Assembly (NCBI GenBank): GCA_964017125.1
Contig: OZ024908.1
Coordinates: forward strand, 82,079,155-82,143,154
Source of the DNA: Flabesymbios commensalis
Taxonomy: Eukaryota > Annelida > Polychaeta > Terebellida > Flabelligeridae
DNA length: 64,000 nucleotides
Direction of reading: 5' to 3'
The position numbers and the translations under genes were made by a program. Position 1 is the first letter of the stretch. Each line of letters starts with the position of its first letter. The notes under the pieces were generated by a model that saw nothing but the letters and a program-made list of their open reading frames with translations, was not told the origin of the DNA and did no database searches. This document shows positions 1 through 10,774 of the stretch, piece after piece.

Positions 1-1127
1 GTGTCAATCATTATTAGATATGGTGCCGTGAATGCCAATCATTATTAGATATAGTGCCTGGATGTCAATCATTATTAGATATGGTGCCGTGGATGTCAAT
101 CATTATTAGATATGGTGCTGTAGATGCCAATCAGTATTAGATATGGTGCCGTGGATGCCAATCAGTATTAGATATGGTGCCGTGGGTGTCAATCATTATT
201 AGATATGGTGCCGTAGATGTCAATCATTATTAGATATGGTGCCGTGGGTGTCAATCATTATTAGATATGTGCCTGGATGTCAATCATTATTAGATATGGT
301 GCCTGGATGTCAATCATTATTAGATATGGTGCCGTAGATGTCAATCAGTATTAGATATGGTGCCGTGAATGTCAATCATTATTAGATATGGTGCCGTAGA
401 TGTCAATCAGTATTAGATATGGTGCCGTGGGTGCCAGTCAGTATTAGATATGGTGCCGTGGATGTCAATCATTATTAGATATGTGACGTAGATGTCAATC
501 ATTATTAGATATGTGCTGTAGATGTCAATCATTATTAGATATGGTGCCGTGGATGTCAATCAGTATTAGATATGGTGCCGTGGGTGTCAATCAGTATTAG
601 ATATGGTGCCGTGGGTGCCAATCAGTATTAGATATGGTGCCGCGGGTGTCAATCATTATTAGATATGGTGCCGTGGGTGTCAATCATTATTAGATATAGT
701 GCCGTGGATGTCAATCATTATTAGATATGGTTCCGTGGATGTCAATCATTAGTAGATATGGTGCGGTAGATGCCAATCATTATCAGATATGGTGCCGTGG
801 ATGTCAATCATTATTATATATGGTGCCGTGGGTGTCAATCATTATTAAATATGGTGCAGGGGATGTCAATCATTATTAGATATGGTGCCTGGATGTCAAT
901 CATTATTAGATATGGTGCCGTAGATGTCAATCATTATTAGATATGGTGCCGTAGATGTCAATCATTATTAGATATGGTGCCGTAGATGTCAATCATTATT
1001 AGATATGGTGCCGTAGATGTCAATCATTATTAGATATGGTGCCGTGGATGTCAATCATTATTAGATATGGTGCCGTGGGTGTCGATCATTATTAGATATG
1101 GTGCCGTGGGTGTCGATCATTATTAGA
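1..1127. repeat. 31-bp minisatellite
   Basis: About 36 head-to-tail copies of a 31-bp unit containing TCAATCATTATTAGATATGG followed by TGCCGTGGATG. Copies differ by single changes (CATT/CAGT, GGATG/GGGTG/AGATG) and a few are shortened. The array starts before the window edge and decays after about 1127. There are no unique spacers, so it is not CRISPR-like. Confidence 0.97.
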
Positions 1128-1624
1128 TACTGATTATGGTGCAGTCTCTGTTAGACATGGTCCCCTGGAGTCCATTTACTATTACAACAAAATTTCCAGG
1201 ACAGTAAAGTTTCAACTTATAAGGCGAAATACAATCATCTCTCTGACATTCACCAGTGATTGCATGATGCTGTTTTAGACATATTAATAGTTATTTTTAG
1301 GACATTTAATCAACCTTAAGCTCAGATTTCCATGTGCATGCACTCAGCTACACTGGTTGCAGACGACTTATGTCCATTATATTAATTATAAAAATCAATT
1401 AGTAATTAAAGGGACTATTATAGCTCATCACCTAGATGAATATTATTAAACAAATGATGACCCTGGAAAGGTTTAACTTTGTGATAACCATGATTGAAAC
1501 TAGGTGGTCGGCTAGTCTCTTTGATTTGGGACACTGTGCAGTCATAAGGGACACAAAATTTGATATATGCGGTACATGTGTGTATGCATGGACAATAATA
1601 GTATTTCAACAGTAGCCTGGCGTC
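1128..1624. other. no gene recognised
   Basis: AT-rich sequence after the minisatellite. The short open frames here have no recognisable domain and no splice context. I see nothing else to annotate. Confidence 0.6.
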
Positions 1625-1860
1625 GCGGGTGTATTTTGAAGCGACACAATCAGGCTAAAATCATAAAAAAATGAGTATTTTTATTTTGGCTTTTTAATGT
1701 AACCATATATTATGTGAACATGTCCATAGACTAGAATCGCTTAAGTTTTTTATTTTTGTGTTGCGCATTTACCAGTTAGGCGAGATATAAAAACGAAATT
1801 CTCGGATTTTCGTGAATTTCGTCTTTTTTAGCCTGATTGTGCCGCATTAAATCTTGGGAT
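1625..1860. mobile_element. F5 dispersed repeat
   Basis: Contains GGCTAAAATCATAAAAAAAT, GTGAACATGTCCATAGACT and TTGTGTTGCGCATTTACCAG. The same blocks in the same order recur at 48221-48385. The ends hold GCGACACAATCAGGCTAAAA and its near inverse AGCCTGATTGTGCCGC, so it has terminal inverted repeats like a MITE. Confidence 0.75.
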
Positions 1861-1984
1861 ATTGTTCTACGTCTGTAAAATAGACTTGGAAATGCCACAG
1901 TCTGTAGATTAACAAAACATATTTTTCAGTCCGACGCATTATTTTCGGTGACAGGTAAGCGCAATTGGTCGTACGACATAAATT

Positions 1985-2665
1985 TAATTATTCAACACCT
2001 TTTTTTATTAATGGAGGAAGACTGGAAGCGAGACATTTCAAATAAACTAAAATTGAGGAAATAGATCACCCTTGAAGACAATTTTGCTATACCAAATTAC
2101 GTTTCCACTTTACTACCTAAACCTCATAAAAGTAGTTCTGCTCAATTTTGTTGTGGAATTTTACCTTTGAGAGTAGAAGCAGGCCGTAGACAGAGAGTTA
2201 GAGATGAGACAACTGGACAGACACGCTTTTTGAAACTGAAGGCGTGTCTGTTCAATTTGCTCATCTGGCGAAGTCGAAGACGAATATCATTTCTTGTTAA
2301 AATGTGATGTTTTTTCCGATATAAGAGTTGACTATATAAACAATATTATGCGTAATAACGCCGATTTCATTAATTTCAATTTAGAACAAAAATTTACTTT
2401 TTTGACCACCAAATATTGGAGAGAAACACTGAATTTTTTGTGTAAGGCGTGGTCAAAGAGTAAGACCCGTTTATATCTGTAATGTTTGCCTCCTCGGCAC
2501 ACTGTATACCTTTTTCTTTTGCTATATTCGTGTATAAAGTGACATTGTAGGCAAAATTGGCCCGGCATAGTATACTGTTAATGACCATGATATGTATGTT
2601 TAAGTTGTGTTTGTATATATGCATGTCACTATAATAAATAAATACTTACTACTTCTACTTACTGT
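1985..2665 (+). mobile_element. LINE 3' end (truncated)
   Basis: The + strand encodes, across shifted frames, CGILPLRVEAGR, then EVEDEYHFLLKC-like sequence, then a C-terminal stretch ending KAWSKSKTRLYL and a stop at about 2482. This matches the Cys/His C-terminal tail after the reverse transcriptase in many invertebrate LINEs. An AATAAATAAATACTTACTAC tail follows. The RT domain itself is missing, so this is a 5'-truncated dead copy whose clade I cannot fix. Confidence 0.7.
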
Positions 2666-3365
2666 ATAACTGGAGACACGAAGGGTGTAAATTACGCCTC
2701 TCTACCCATAGTAGTGGGCGTAATCACCTTCGTCAAATGGTAAGCCTCAGGCGACTTGTACACCTCACCTCACAAGTTTAGGTCAACACAGCCCCATAGA
2801 AAGACAGACGGACAGACAGATATCTTATTGACACAAATAAAAGTAATTTTCCCCTTTATGTTAAGATATATGGTTCAGAACTGAAATATTTTTTACCAAT
2901 GAATATGTGCGGAACTTACTCGAACTCTCGATATGATCATCATCAGGAGAGTCTTCTGGCCCTGTTTACAGGTGCAATTTGGCCTAAAATAGTTTAGTTT
3001 TTTCACGAAATGCTTCTTACAATTCAGTACTAATGATCTTGGCATTTTCAGTGCATATCAGCTAAATGCAATCATACGTAAGGCGTGACTACGGTTAATC
3101 ATCTTTGTTTTAGATAATTATTCTATGTATGTATCAATTGAAGTGTAAATATGTTCTCCAGCAAGAATTTCTACTTCTGGGGGCTGACAAAAAATGTATA
3201 ACATATGTCCAGCCCCAAACCAAGTGTACTATTACTTATACAATTATTCTACTGTATGGTATGCAATATCAAAGTATTTGCTCTACAACACTACCATAAT
3301 ATGTACAATGAATAATTATCTTATTAGTATATAAAACCCATAATTTTTTCTCAATTTGCGACAAT
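2666..3365. other. no gene recognised
   Basis: AT-rich sequence upstream of the 83-bp array, probably intron of the Ras gene. I searched both strands for a P-loop exon (GxxGxGKS/T) and found none, so the 5' exons should lie left of the window. Confidence 0.5.
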
Positions 3366-3369
3366 TTAA

Positions 3370-4211
3370 ATCGACCACTATTCACATGAGCACCAGGTTT
3401 TAACATGTGTGACCGTGTTTTTTTAGACGGGTTTTCTCAGAGCATTGATAAGTTCACTATTTACATGTGCATCAGGTATTAACATCTGTGACTGTGCTGT
3501 TTCACACAGCATTGATATGTCCACTATTTACATGTATATATCAGGTTTTACCATCTCTGAATGTGGTTGCGCTTAGACGGGTTTTCACACAGCATTGATA
3601 TGTCCACTATTTACATGTATATATCAGATTTTACCATCTCTGAATGTGGTTGCGCTTAGACGGGTTTTCACACAGCATTGATATGTCCACTATTTACATG
3701 TATATATCAGATTTTACCATCTCTGAATGTGGTTGCGCATAGACGGGTTTTCACACAGCTTTGATATGTCCACTATTTACATGTATATATCAGGTTTTAC
3801 CATCTCTGAATGTGGTTGCGCTTAGACGGGTTTTCACACAGCATTGATATGTCCACTATTTACATGTATATATCAGGTTTTACCATCTCTGAATGTGGTT
3901 GCGCTTAGACGGGTTTTCACACAGCATTGATATGTCCACTATTTACATGTATATATCAGGTTTTACCATCTCTGAATGTGGTTGCGTTTAGACGGGTTTT
4001 CTCACAGCATTGATATGTCCACTATTTACATGTATATATCAGGTTTTACCATTTCTGAATGTGGTTGCGCTTAGACGGGTTTTCACACAGCATTGATATG
4101 TCCACTATTTACATGTATATATCAGGTTTTACCATTTCTGAATGTGGTTGCGCTTAGACGGGTTTTCACACAGCATTGATATGTCCACTATTTACATATG
4201 CATCAGTTTGT
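3370..4211 (+). repeat. 83-bp array seeded from Ras splice junction
   Basis: About ten head-to-tail 83-bp units; anchor GTGGTTGCGC falls at 3563 and 3646, for example. Each unit contains CTGAATGTGGTTGC, then CTTAG, then GGGTTTTCACACAGCATTGA. The true acceptor of the Ras exon at 4478 reads CTGAATGTGGTTGC, then TTTCAG, then ATGGGTTTTCACACAGCATT. So every unit carries a copy of the intron end, an AG and about 22 nt of coding sequence. The leftmost units are the most divergent and the rightmost are nearly identical. See findings. Confidence 0.95.
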
Positions 4212-4454
4212 AATCCTTACAGCGCGGGGATCGACTTTTAGAACATCTGACGTTTACAGACGTCAGATTATCACGTCTACAGTCCATCACCACACTGTAA
4301 GAGTGAAAATACTACTAATTGTCGTGGACCCATAACATAGGTATTCAAATGAATCGGAAAGAGCTAACTAAGATATTCATGTTGATTTTAAATTGAAAAA
4401 AACCCTTTTGTTTGCATGGTTGATACAAGAATATTTCAGCGTTGTCAGGGCTAA
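4212..4454 (+). mobile_element. F1 MITE-like element
   Basis: Starts ATCCTTACAGCGCGGGGATC, has the TGACGT-type hairpin, then the family body (CCATAACATAGGTATTCAAA, GGAAAGAGCTAACTAAGA, AATTGAAAAAAACCC) and ends TTTCAGCGTTGTCAGGG. It sits between the last array unit and the real acceptor, 23 bp before the exon, and so splits what looks like the array's terminal unit. Confidence 0.85.
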
Positions 4455-4477
4455 CATCTGAATGTGGTTGCTTTCAG

Positions 4478-4651
4478 ATGGGTTTTCACACAGCATTGAG
4501 ATCCTGGACACTGCCGGACTCCACCAGTTCCCTGCCATGCGACAGCTCAGCATTCAGTCCGGGGCGGCGTTCGTCGTGGTCTATGCGGTGGACGATCTCT
4601 ACTCCTTCCAACATGCGCTGGACATTTTGGACGATGTAATTAATATTAAAG
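4478..4651 (+). CDS. Ras-family GTPase, internal exon (G3 region)
   Basis: Exon of 58 codons, phase 1 on both sides, flanked by acceptor TTGCTTTCAG and donor GTGAGA. It encodes GFSHSIEILDTAG, then HQFPAMRQLSI and AFVVVYAVDDLYSF. DTAG is the G3 (Mg/gamma-phosphate) motif of Ras proteins. The HQFPAM-LSI context is most like Di-Ras and Dexras (RASD) members rather than classical Ras, which has DTAGQE. G1 and switch I must come from an upstream exon outside the window. The membrane-switch GTPase role is inferred from family. Subfamily assignment is tentative. Confidence 0.93.
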
Positions 4652-4773
4652 GTGAGAAACGTTCTTGGACGATAACAATAATATTAAAACGTCCTTTTTA
4701 TTTATTTTATTAATTTCGTGACAATGCTGTTGTACACCAAAACATAGCAATATATACAAACAATGTTGATTTA

Positions 4774-4997
4774 AACCTTTCAGCGTGGGGACTGTATTTA
4801 GACGTCAGATTCTGACATCTAAAGACGGTCCCCGAACTGAAAGAATTTCAAAAGGTATGATAACCGTCCACTCATGACATAGGTATTCAAGCGGAATTGA
4901 AGCGGAACAAGCTAACTGACATTTATGCTAATGTTAAATTGAAAAAAACCTTTAGTCTCCACGGTTTATACAACATTATTTTAGCGTTGTAAGAGTT
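4774..4997 (+). mobile_element. F1 MITE-like element in Ras intron
   Basis: Reads AACCTTTCAGCGTGGGG at the left, GACGTCAGATTCTGACATCT hairpin, then the F1 body and TTTTAGCGTTGTAAGAGTTA at the right. The ends form inverted repeats. Confidence 0.85.
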
Positions 4998-5050
4998 ATA
5001 GATCATTCTATGACCGACAGACAAAAGCTCATCTCCACATACTTCTACTA

Positions 5051-5262
5051 AGGGGTTTTGTCAAAATCTAAAAATCCGAGAAAAACTCGGCAATAGGTGT
5101 GTGGGTCATGCCCCAACTCGGATTTTTTTTGTTAGGAATTTTTTTGTGTGTGTTTTTTTTTCATGTTTTCAAAAAATTTTTTTAGATAGGGGTGGGTAGG
5201 TGGGGTCTGACCAATCCGAGTTTTTCTCGAATTTTTTGATTTTTTTTACCTTGACAGGACCC
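5051..5262 (+). mobile_element. F7 MITE-like element
   Basis: Ends are AGGGGTTTTGTCAA and TTGACAGGACCC. Internal inverted pairs AATCCGAGAAAAACTCGG and CCGAGTTTTTCTCGAATT flank a T-rich centre. Other copies: 29816, 39041, 53419. Confidence 0.85.
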
Positions 5263-5296
5263 ATATGACTACCACACAAATTAATACTAACTGCCA

Positions 5297-5407
5297 ACCT
5301 ATCAAACACAAAACATTTGTATAACATTTGTACAACGTCGGCCCAACGTATTCGACGTTGGTCTAAAATTGTACAAATGTTATACAAATGTTCTGTATTT
5401 GCTGGGC
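5297..5407. mobile_element. F6 MITE-like element
   Basis: Near-palindromic: ATCAAACACAAAACATTTG at one end and CAAATGTTCTGTATTTGCTG at the other, with GTCGGCCCAACG and CGACGTTGGTC near the centre. Confidence 0.8.
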
Positions 5408-5518
5408 ACAGAGTAGTTCGCTATTGAGGATAAAGAAAACGGTTTTGTACTCTCACGTAACTATATTGTTAGAATATTCAGGTTTTAAAATCATATTTGT
5501 TATTGTACTTTTACAAAG

Positions 5519-5853
5519 GTGGCGGTCAAGAGTATCCACTGTTCTTGGTGGGCAACAAAGCTGACTCTGACGCTCGTGTTGTGGAGCACGCTGAAGCCTG
5601 CAGCAAGGCTCTGGAGAGGAACGTGCATTTCCTGGAGACCAGCGCCGTGATGAACACCAACGTGAAGCAGGTGTTCATGGAGCTGCTGAGCAAGGTTTTC
5701 ATCGTGGAAGAGAAAGTGATGCCGAACCAAGGACGACTTTCACGATGTCTCTCCCGCAAGGGATCCTCTATGTCCGTCACCAAGTCATCCAGGAACTCTG
5801 ACGACGGCAATAACAATATCAATAAGACAGAAAAGACATGTACGATTCTATAA
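5519..5853 (+). CDS. Ras-family GTPase, last coding exon
   Basis: Acceptor TTTTACAAAG joins in phase to the exon ending 4651, giving INIK-GGGQEYPLFLVGNKAD; an alternative acceptor at 5530/5531 would give INIK-EYPLF and also keeps frame. It carries NKAD (G4, guanine specificity) and ETSA (G5), then a Ser/Arg-rich hypervariable tail (CLSRKGSSMSVTKSSRNSDD) and C-terminal CTIL, a CAAX box. The final Leu favours geranylgeranylation, so a membrane-anchored product is expected (inference). Stop TAA is at 5851-5853. Similar to Di-Ras in VGNK, ETSA and the NxNVKxxFxELL helix. Confidence 0.95.
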
Positions 5854-6018
5854 AAGGGCACTCTCACCGAGACAGTTTTAAATTTTCAACCACTTGAGGT
5901 TGTGGATCGCGGTAGCGGGACACAACCTCAAGTGGTTGAAAATTCAAGCAAAAAATGTACAAATTCAAGCTGTAAAGACATGTACGATCCTATAGAAGGG
6001 GACTTTCACCGAAACAGT
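5833..6018 (+). repeat. duplicated Ras 3' end flanking a hairpin
   Basis: The last codons plus 3' UTR (GACATGTACGATTCTATAAA, then CACTCTCACCGAGACAGT; 5836-5876) recur at 5978-6018 as GACATGTACGATCCTATAGA, then GACTTTCACCGAAACAGT. The duplicate lies beyond the stop codon. An F4 hairpin sits between the copies. Confidence 0.85.
5877..5948. mobile_element. F4 hairpin in Ras 3' UTR
   Basis: ATTTTCAACCACTTGAGGTT, then GTGGATCGCGGTAGCGGGAC, then the inverse arm to GTGGTTGAAAATT. Arms are near perfect with a loop of about 18 nt. Expected to lie in the transcript's 3' UTR. Confidence 0.85.
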
Positions 6019-6044
6019 CCACCAATCAGCCATAATGATGGAAC

Positions 6045-6050
6045 AATAAA
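6045..6050 (+). terminator. candidate polyadenylation signal
   Basis: AATAAA about 190 bp after the Ras stop. No downstream evidence beyond position. Confidence 0.35.
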
Positions 6051-6056
6051 ATGGAA

Positions 6057-6185
6057 AATGCGGTATATGCTTACTTCAAAAGTAAGCATATATTGCATTT
6101 TTGGGTGAGAGGGCAGAATACTGCAGCGCAAATGCAAAAAGCAGTAACTGCATGCTTGAAAAGAAGTCAGGTACTGCTTTTAAAC
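6057..6185. mobile_element. F8 hairpin repeat
   Basis: ATGCTTACTTCAAAAGTAAG palindrome followed by CAGAATACTGCAGCGCAAAT and AAGCAGTAACTGCATGCTTG. Same TACTT...AAGTA core as 15062, 26405, 27953 and 50012. Confidence 0.65.
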
Positions 6186-6189
6186 AATT

Positions 6190-7477
6190 AGCGCAGCCAT
6201 AGCTCTGACAGTGTATATACAAGACATAGGGAAATCATATCAAAAGTGTGTTAGGCCCAGTTGACTTGACACCTTACCAAGAAAACATGAGACATTCACC
6301 TAAGGCTATTGGAGCCTATTGGTGGTTCAGTAAACATTGAGCAAACGTTGGAGAAATACATTTTTTTAATAAGTGCATGGTGTGTATATGGATAATAATT
6401 TTTATTAAGTTTGCATATTTCCAGATTCAACTGCTCGTGGTGAAGTCGATGAAATATGTACAACATTGTCGGTGGTCGCATCTCACGTTAATTTTTTTTT
6501 TGTAGTTATTTATATATTTATTGTTCAATTAACTTTTGGTTGCATTATGAATTATTGTTGCGAGAGATGTGGCCAGTTTATTGGTGATAAAACGTACATT
6601 ATTTTTTTTTTAAACTGTTTATTAGTTACGTAATTACTTTACAAAATTCAAAAAGTTTATTTTGATGTCATCCCACTGTACTGGTGTTCGTGACATGTCA
6701 CCCTGTCTTAATGCACATAGTCCAACCCCATATTTTATATGCCCGTGTATATACGTTTTTCTAATTAAATAAAATGCAACTGAAATTTTAATATAATTCA
6801 AGGGCGCACATGTCTATTTCTCACGAAAAGTTACATTTTTCGTAATTTGAAGCGCTGGGAATAGCGTTAGCAATTCCAGCTTTGGACATTGTTAAATGAA
6901 TGAAGGACACAGCTGAACTTGGGATAAATATTTTATTTCGCTGGTGATGAGATGAAAGTTGAACAGGTGCAGAATGATTTCGCATTATGGTTCACCGGTA
7001 ATAATATATATGTAATCTAATATTATACGATGCTACGGACACCCAGTTTGGTAATACACACGTTCACATAGACCTACAGGAAAACATATTTATAATAATA
7101 AACTGTATACAAGAAGAATAATAAAATCACTTGAAGATATACATGATAAAAGTTGAAAATCTTGTGTTTTTGTTCTTAGTAAATGCTTCTTCGATCCAAT
7201 ACTGACAACATATTTATATTATACATGCATTATATTGCATGAGAGTCTCGTTAAAATGGAACAGATCATCAGACTTGTCGGCCCACTATGATAATAACTA
7301 ATAATTTGATTAGAGGGGATATTGATTAGCAATATGTATAAAGTAGGTCTATATATTATTTTCATGGTATGTATAATCCTCTAGACTATGAAAGGGTGTA
7401 TCATTGTGAATTGACAAATACAACCTTTCATATCCAAGGGGACGATATAACAACCAAATTTTAGGTTGAAAGTGATT
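6190..7477. other. no gene recognised
   Basis: AT-rich intergenic sequence with poly-T runs. Short open frames show no domain. Nothing supportable seen. Confidence 0.55.
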
Positions 7478-7732
7478 TTACCCTTTGCCTGCTAATCAAG
7501 AATATAGTCGTCTTCAATCCGTTTTATTGGCTAATTACAATGCCTAAATGCCAGTTATTAGAAATTAAAGTGCGTTTATAATTAATATTTATCAATGATT
7601 GGACTCAAATTAAACAAATATGGGCAATTTTCACCCTCTTGAAGTTTTGGATCGCGGCAAAGAGACTTCAAGTGAGTGGAAAATTTAAATAAATTAATTT
7701 AAAATTAACAAGATAACTGTTTACCCTTTGAC
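7478..7732. mobile_element. F4 MITE-like element
   Basis: Begins TTACCCTTTGCCTGCTAATC, includes ATAGTCGTCTTCAATCCGTT, ATTAAACAAATATG and the hairpin ATTTTCACCCTCTTGAAG / CTTCAAGTGAGTGGAAAAT, and ends near TTTACCCTTTGACTG. Degenerate. Confidence 0.75.
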
Positions 7733-8261
7733 TGCGAGCGACAGGTTACTTTATTTTTTTCAGATCTTTCATCTCTGATGACTTGTTCAAAAATCGCTCA
7801 AATTCTTCAAATATTTCTAAAATAAAATATCACGATGTTTCAATTGTTCCCAATATTTTATAGCAGGATTAGGTGGATTTTGGCTGAGTTATAATATCAT
7901 CAATTAATAGTAGATGTACCATTGTTTCATCATATTATTCAGTATTCATCATTATTTCATTTACTGTAGATTGTTGCGAACGAGAACAACTCAGGTCTCA
8001 CCAACTCCCTATCCTAATTTGTAAAGTTGAAACCAGTACATTTAAAGTTATGCAGCCTATCACAACTGACTCGGTACAAATATCAGTGTAGGATCCAGGG
8101 GTGTATCTAGACAAAAATGAGCGGGATTCAAAACGACAAGTGGTCAAGCGCCCCTACCCCCGAAGCTGACAAATCTTCAGTTTGCTTGTGTTGAATGGTC
8201 AGCATTATTAAAGATGCTTTTCTGCGTTTTTGAGGGAGATTTTTAATTTGGTAAAATAAAT

Positions 8262-8286
8262 CATAACCCCCCCCCCCCCCCCTCCC
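8262..8286. repeat. poly-C tract
   Basis: A run of about 17 C residues followed by TCCCTCAAG. Similar homopolymer C/G runs occur near 22631, 29347, 29662 and 42192. Confidence 0.9.
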
Positions 8287-8629
8287 TCAAGACGCCTTGG
8301 GATGATCCAATACAATCTCAGGGACAGTATTCTAAAAATCAAACTAATAGCTACGTTCATTTTAAACATTTTTTTACTTGTTGGATTTGGATACAACACG
8401 TGAAGAAAAAGGGCAATACCTTAAATAATGACGTCAAACGGGAATTTCCTTGCAGCATGTGGCAAACGCTTAAATCCAACACTGCTGGATCTTTAACTGC
8501 ACAGGCGTTTGACGCACGTGACATGGTTTTTGCCGGACACATGGTATAGTATATTCATCTAATCTGGAGACAAGCGTGCGACAACCGCATGCGGCAACCG
8601 GACACATAGAATGGCAGCCTACTATACTG

Positions 8630-8925
8630 TTATGTATGGGATAAAGCCCGAGGAACTCTACATTTTTAGCTTTGAAAAGGCCGAGGCCGAAGGCCGAGGC
8701 ATTTTTCAAAGCTAAAAATGTAGATCTTCGAAGGTTTTAACTGTCTTAAAACACATCTGACCATAATGAAATCCCTCATAATCAACAGTTCGGTCTCGTC
8801 TGACTGATTATAGAAGCAGAGGCCCACCAATATAATTGATCTGTACTTGATGCACAATAATTCTCCATTCCCGGCTTAAAATGTCGTGGTCGGACAATCA
8901 AAATAATGTAGTGGTGTGTTTCAAC
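8630..8925 (+). mobile_element. F9 element with GGCCGAGGC hairpin
   Basis: ATTTTTAGCTTTGAAAAGGC, then GAGGCCGAAGGCCGAGGC, then the inverse TTTTCAAAGCTAAAAATGTA. Downstream blocks (CTGACTGATTATAGAAGC, GCACAATAATTCTCCATTC, GTCGTGGTCGGACAA) recur at 30131-30340 and in reverse at 39890-40095. Confidence 0.75.
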
Positions 8926-9190
8926 AAAAAATCACGGCGTTCTTTTCGGGCATACAAACCTAAGCAAACCGGATCACTTAACTATTTTAAGATCGGCGCG
9001 AATCGAACGGACTAAACCATTGCTTGAAAAAATAAAGATTTTAGAAAAAAATCATTGATGTGAATGCAATATAATTATTACATTTTGGGATAACTTGAAA
9101 AAAAGTCACATAAGGATCTAATCTGATTTGTCTTTTTGTAGGTTTTGACGTACTGTAATGAATTCAAATTGTATTGACCGCTATGACCTG

Positions 9191-9233
9191 GATCAGGAAT
9201 AGAAGTATCTAGTAGATACTTCTATTCCTGATC
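9191..9233. repeat. near-perfect 43-bp palindrome
   Basis: GATCAGGAATAGAAGTATCT plus A (9191-9211), a single G, then the exact inverse to 9233. Arms of 21 bp with a 1-nt centre. Confidence 0.95.
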
Positions 9234-9239
9234 TATTTC

Positions 9240-10001
9240 AGCGTGATGGCTATCAATATGAAACAGGATTGGACAATCTGCCAACAATCGGACCTGCAAG
9301 ATAAAATGAAAAAGTACCGTAATCTGAACCCGGATTACTAACTATTTTCTGCATTTGTGTGGCAGATTGGTGTATTTTTTAGAATCAGCAATATGCGTTG
9401 CTGACGTTGTGTTATTGTTTTATGTGTTTTGCACTTATAGTGGGGCCTCTTAAGTCGATATTCCAGTCGAAGTGTGAATTTCTAGATAAAATTACCCCTG
9501 CAAGAATTGTGATGGAAGCAATTCATTTTTATATACTATGCCCTGATATCGGTATTGAATTTATGTTTTACCTCATTTAAGTCACATATTGTCTAAATGG
9601 TTATGAATTTAAATTACAGTTGGTGCCAATATATGCCAAGCATAGACCTACACAGAAATAGCACGTAGAAGTATATGGTATCCAACAAACTGTTCAGAAT
9701 ATATTTATGCCATTTTGAAAAACGTACGTTAAGTCGGTGTCAAAAACGGGAATAGTTGGCGAGTGGCGGCAGTAAAACAGCGACGGAAAAAGTACTATGA
9801 GCATGTCGATAATATCGGGATGCATAATTATAGTATTAGCGAGGAATAACAATTTAGATTATTCTTCATAGTCCGTGACTACTACATGACTACTATTAAT
9901 ATACGCTGTTATATCGTGTGGTCATCTCCGGCATCGGTTTGAGATCTTTATATACACGTACTAACATCGGGAGTAGGCTTTATTGGACGTTCATGTACTA
10001 A
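9240..10001. other. no gene recognised
   Basis: AT-rich sequence with only short unsupported frames. Confidence 0.5.
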
Positions 10002-10316
10002 GAACTGGGCGGGGCCCTAGGGTAGTGGTTAGCACCGCTGCCTTTCACGCCAGAGTTCGGGGTTCGGTTCACGGTCTCGGCGGTTTGAAAGAAACACAAA
10101 TGTTTCTTCCCCATCCACGTGTGAAAGTCAGTATTGTGGGGAGCCTCCGTGACCGAGAGGTAGCGTGCTCGGCCTCAGACCGCCAGGGCTCGAATTTCGA
10201 ATCCTGTGTTTGGAGGGCAATGTATCTCAATCATCTCACCATCCTTAGGAGGTTCTCCTGGCCCAGTTTAGCCTATATGTGCACAAAGGTGGCCTAAAGC
10301 CCGATTCATTTCATTT
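10002..10316 (+). mobile_element. tRNA-derived SINE with two tRNA-like units
   Basis: The first tRNA-like unit has the A-box-like TAGTGGTTAGCACC, the anticodon-loop-like CTTTCAC (TTC) and the B-box-like GTTCGGGGTTCGGTTC. A linker with AAATGTTTCTTCCCCATCCA leads to a second tRNA-like unit (CGTGACCGAGAGGTAGCG, CTCAGAC loop, GGCTCGAATTTCGAATCC). The tail holds CATCTCACCATCCTTAGGAG and GTGGCCTAAAGCCC. Other copies: 20385, 38893, 47620 (reverse) and 51385. The first unit most resembles tRNA-Glu (inference). Confidence 0.85.
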
Positions 10317-10774
10317 TTGTACTAAGAACTAAATAAAGAGCAGTGCACGCCTAACAAACCGCATGGTAGCTGCATGAATGATCTCTGATGTCACTATATG
10401 AGCAAGGCTTGTGCTGCGAGCATCAAATTCAGAACTGCTTAACACATCGTGACAGCATGACTTGGCATTCAGCTAGAAAGATCCGGAATACGTTGATATC
10501 GAAGGTCAGCTTTTGTTGGTTACACTTTCTAATAGCCTCTTGCTAAACCTTTCTGTGGCATAATGGGTAATATTTTAAAACCCACTGCTAGTCTCCAGCT
10601 GTATTTGCTGCTGCCATACGGTTGTTGGAGATTCGTGTTAAATATGAGGAAAATAGGGCGAGTAATTCGAGATATCGCCTGGTATAACGAAGGTGTATTT
10701 GAAGTTGCCACTGGCTACGCGGTCTAACTCAGTAATTCCCCTGTGTATGGCCTCACTCAATGCCTTCCCACTTT
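10317..10774. other. no gene recognised
   Basis: Short frames only; no domain or splice pair seen. Confidence 0.5.

Noticed and set aside
1-1127. Regular 31-bp repeats that could suggest a CRISPR array
   Set aside because: The units are contiguous, with no unique spacers, and the genome is animal. It is a minisatellite.
1985-2665. A host Cys/His zinc-knuckle gene
   Set aside because: The EVEDEYHFLLKC context, frame shifts and A-rich tail fit a LINE C-terminus much better.
5497-5518. Start of a separate protein at the TTG before GGGQEYP
   Set aside because: This is intron sequence; the acceptor at 5518/5519 joins in phase to the upstream Ras exon.
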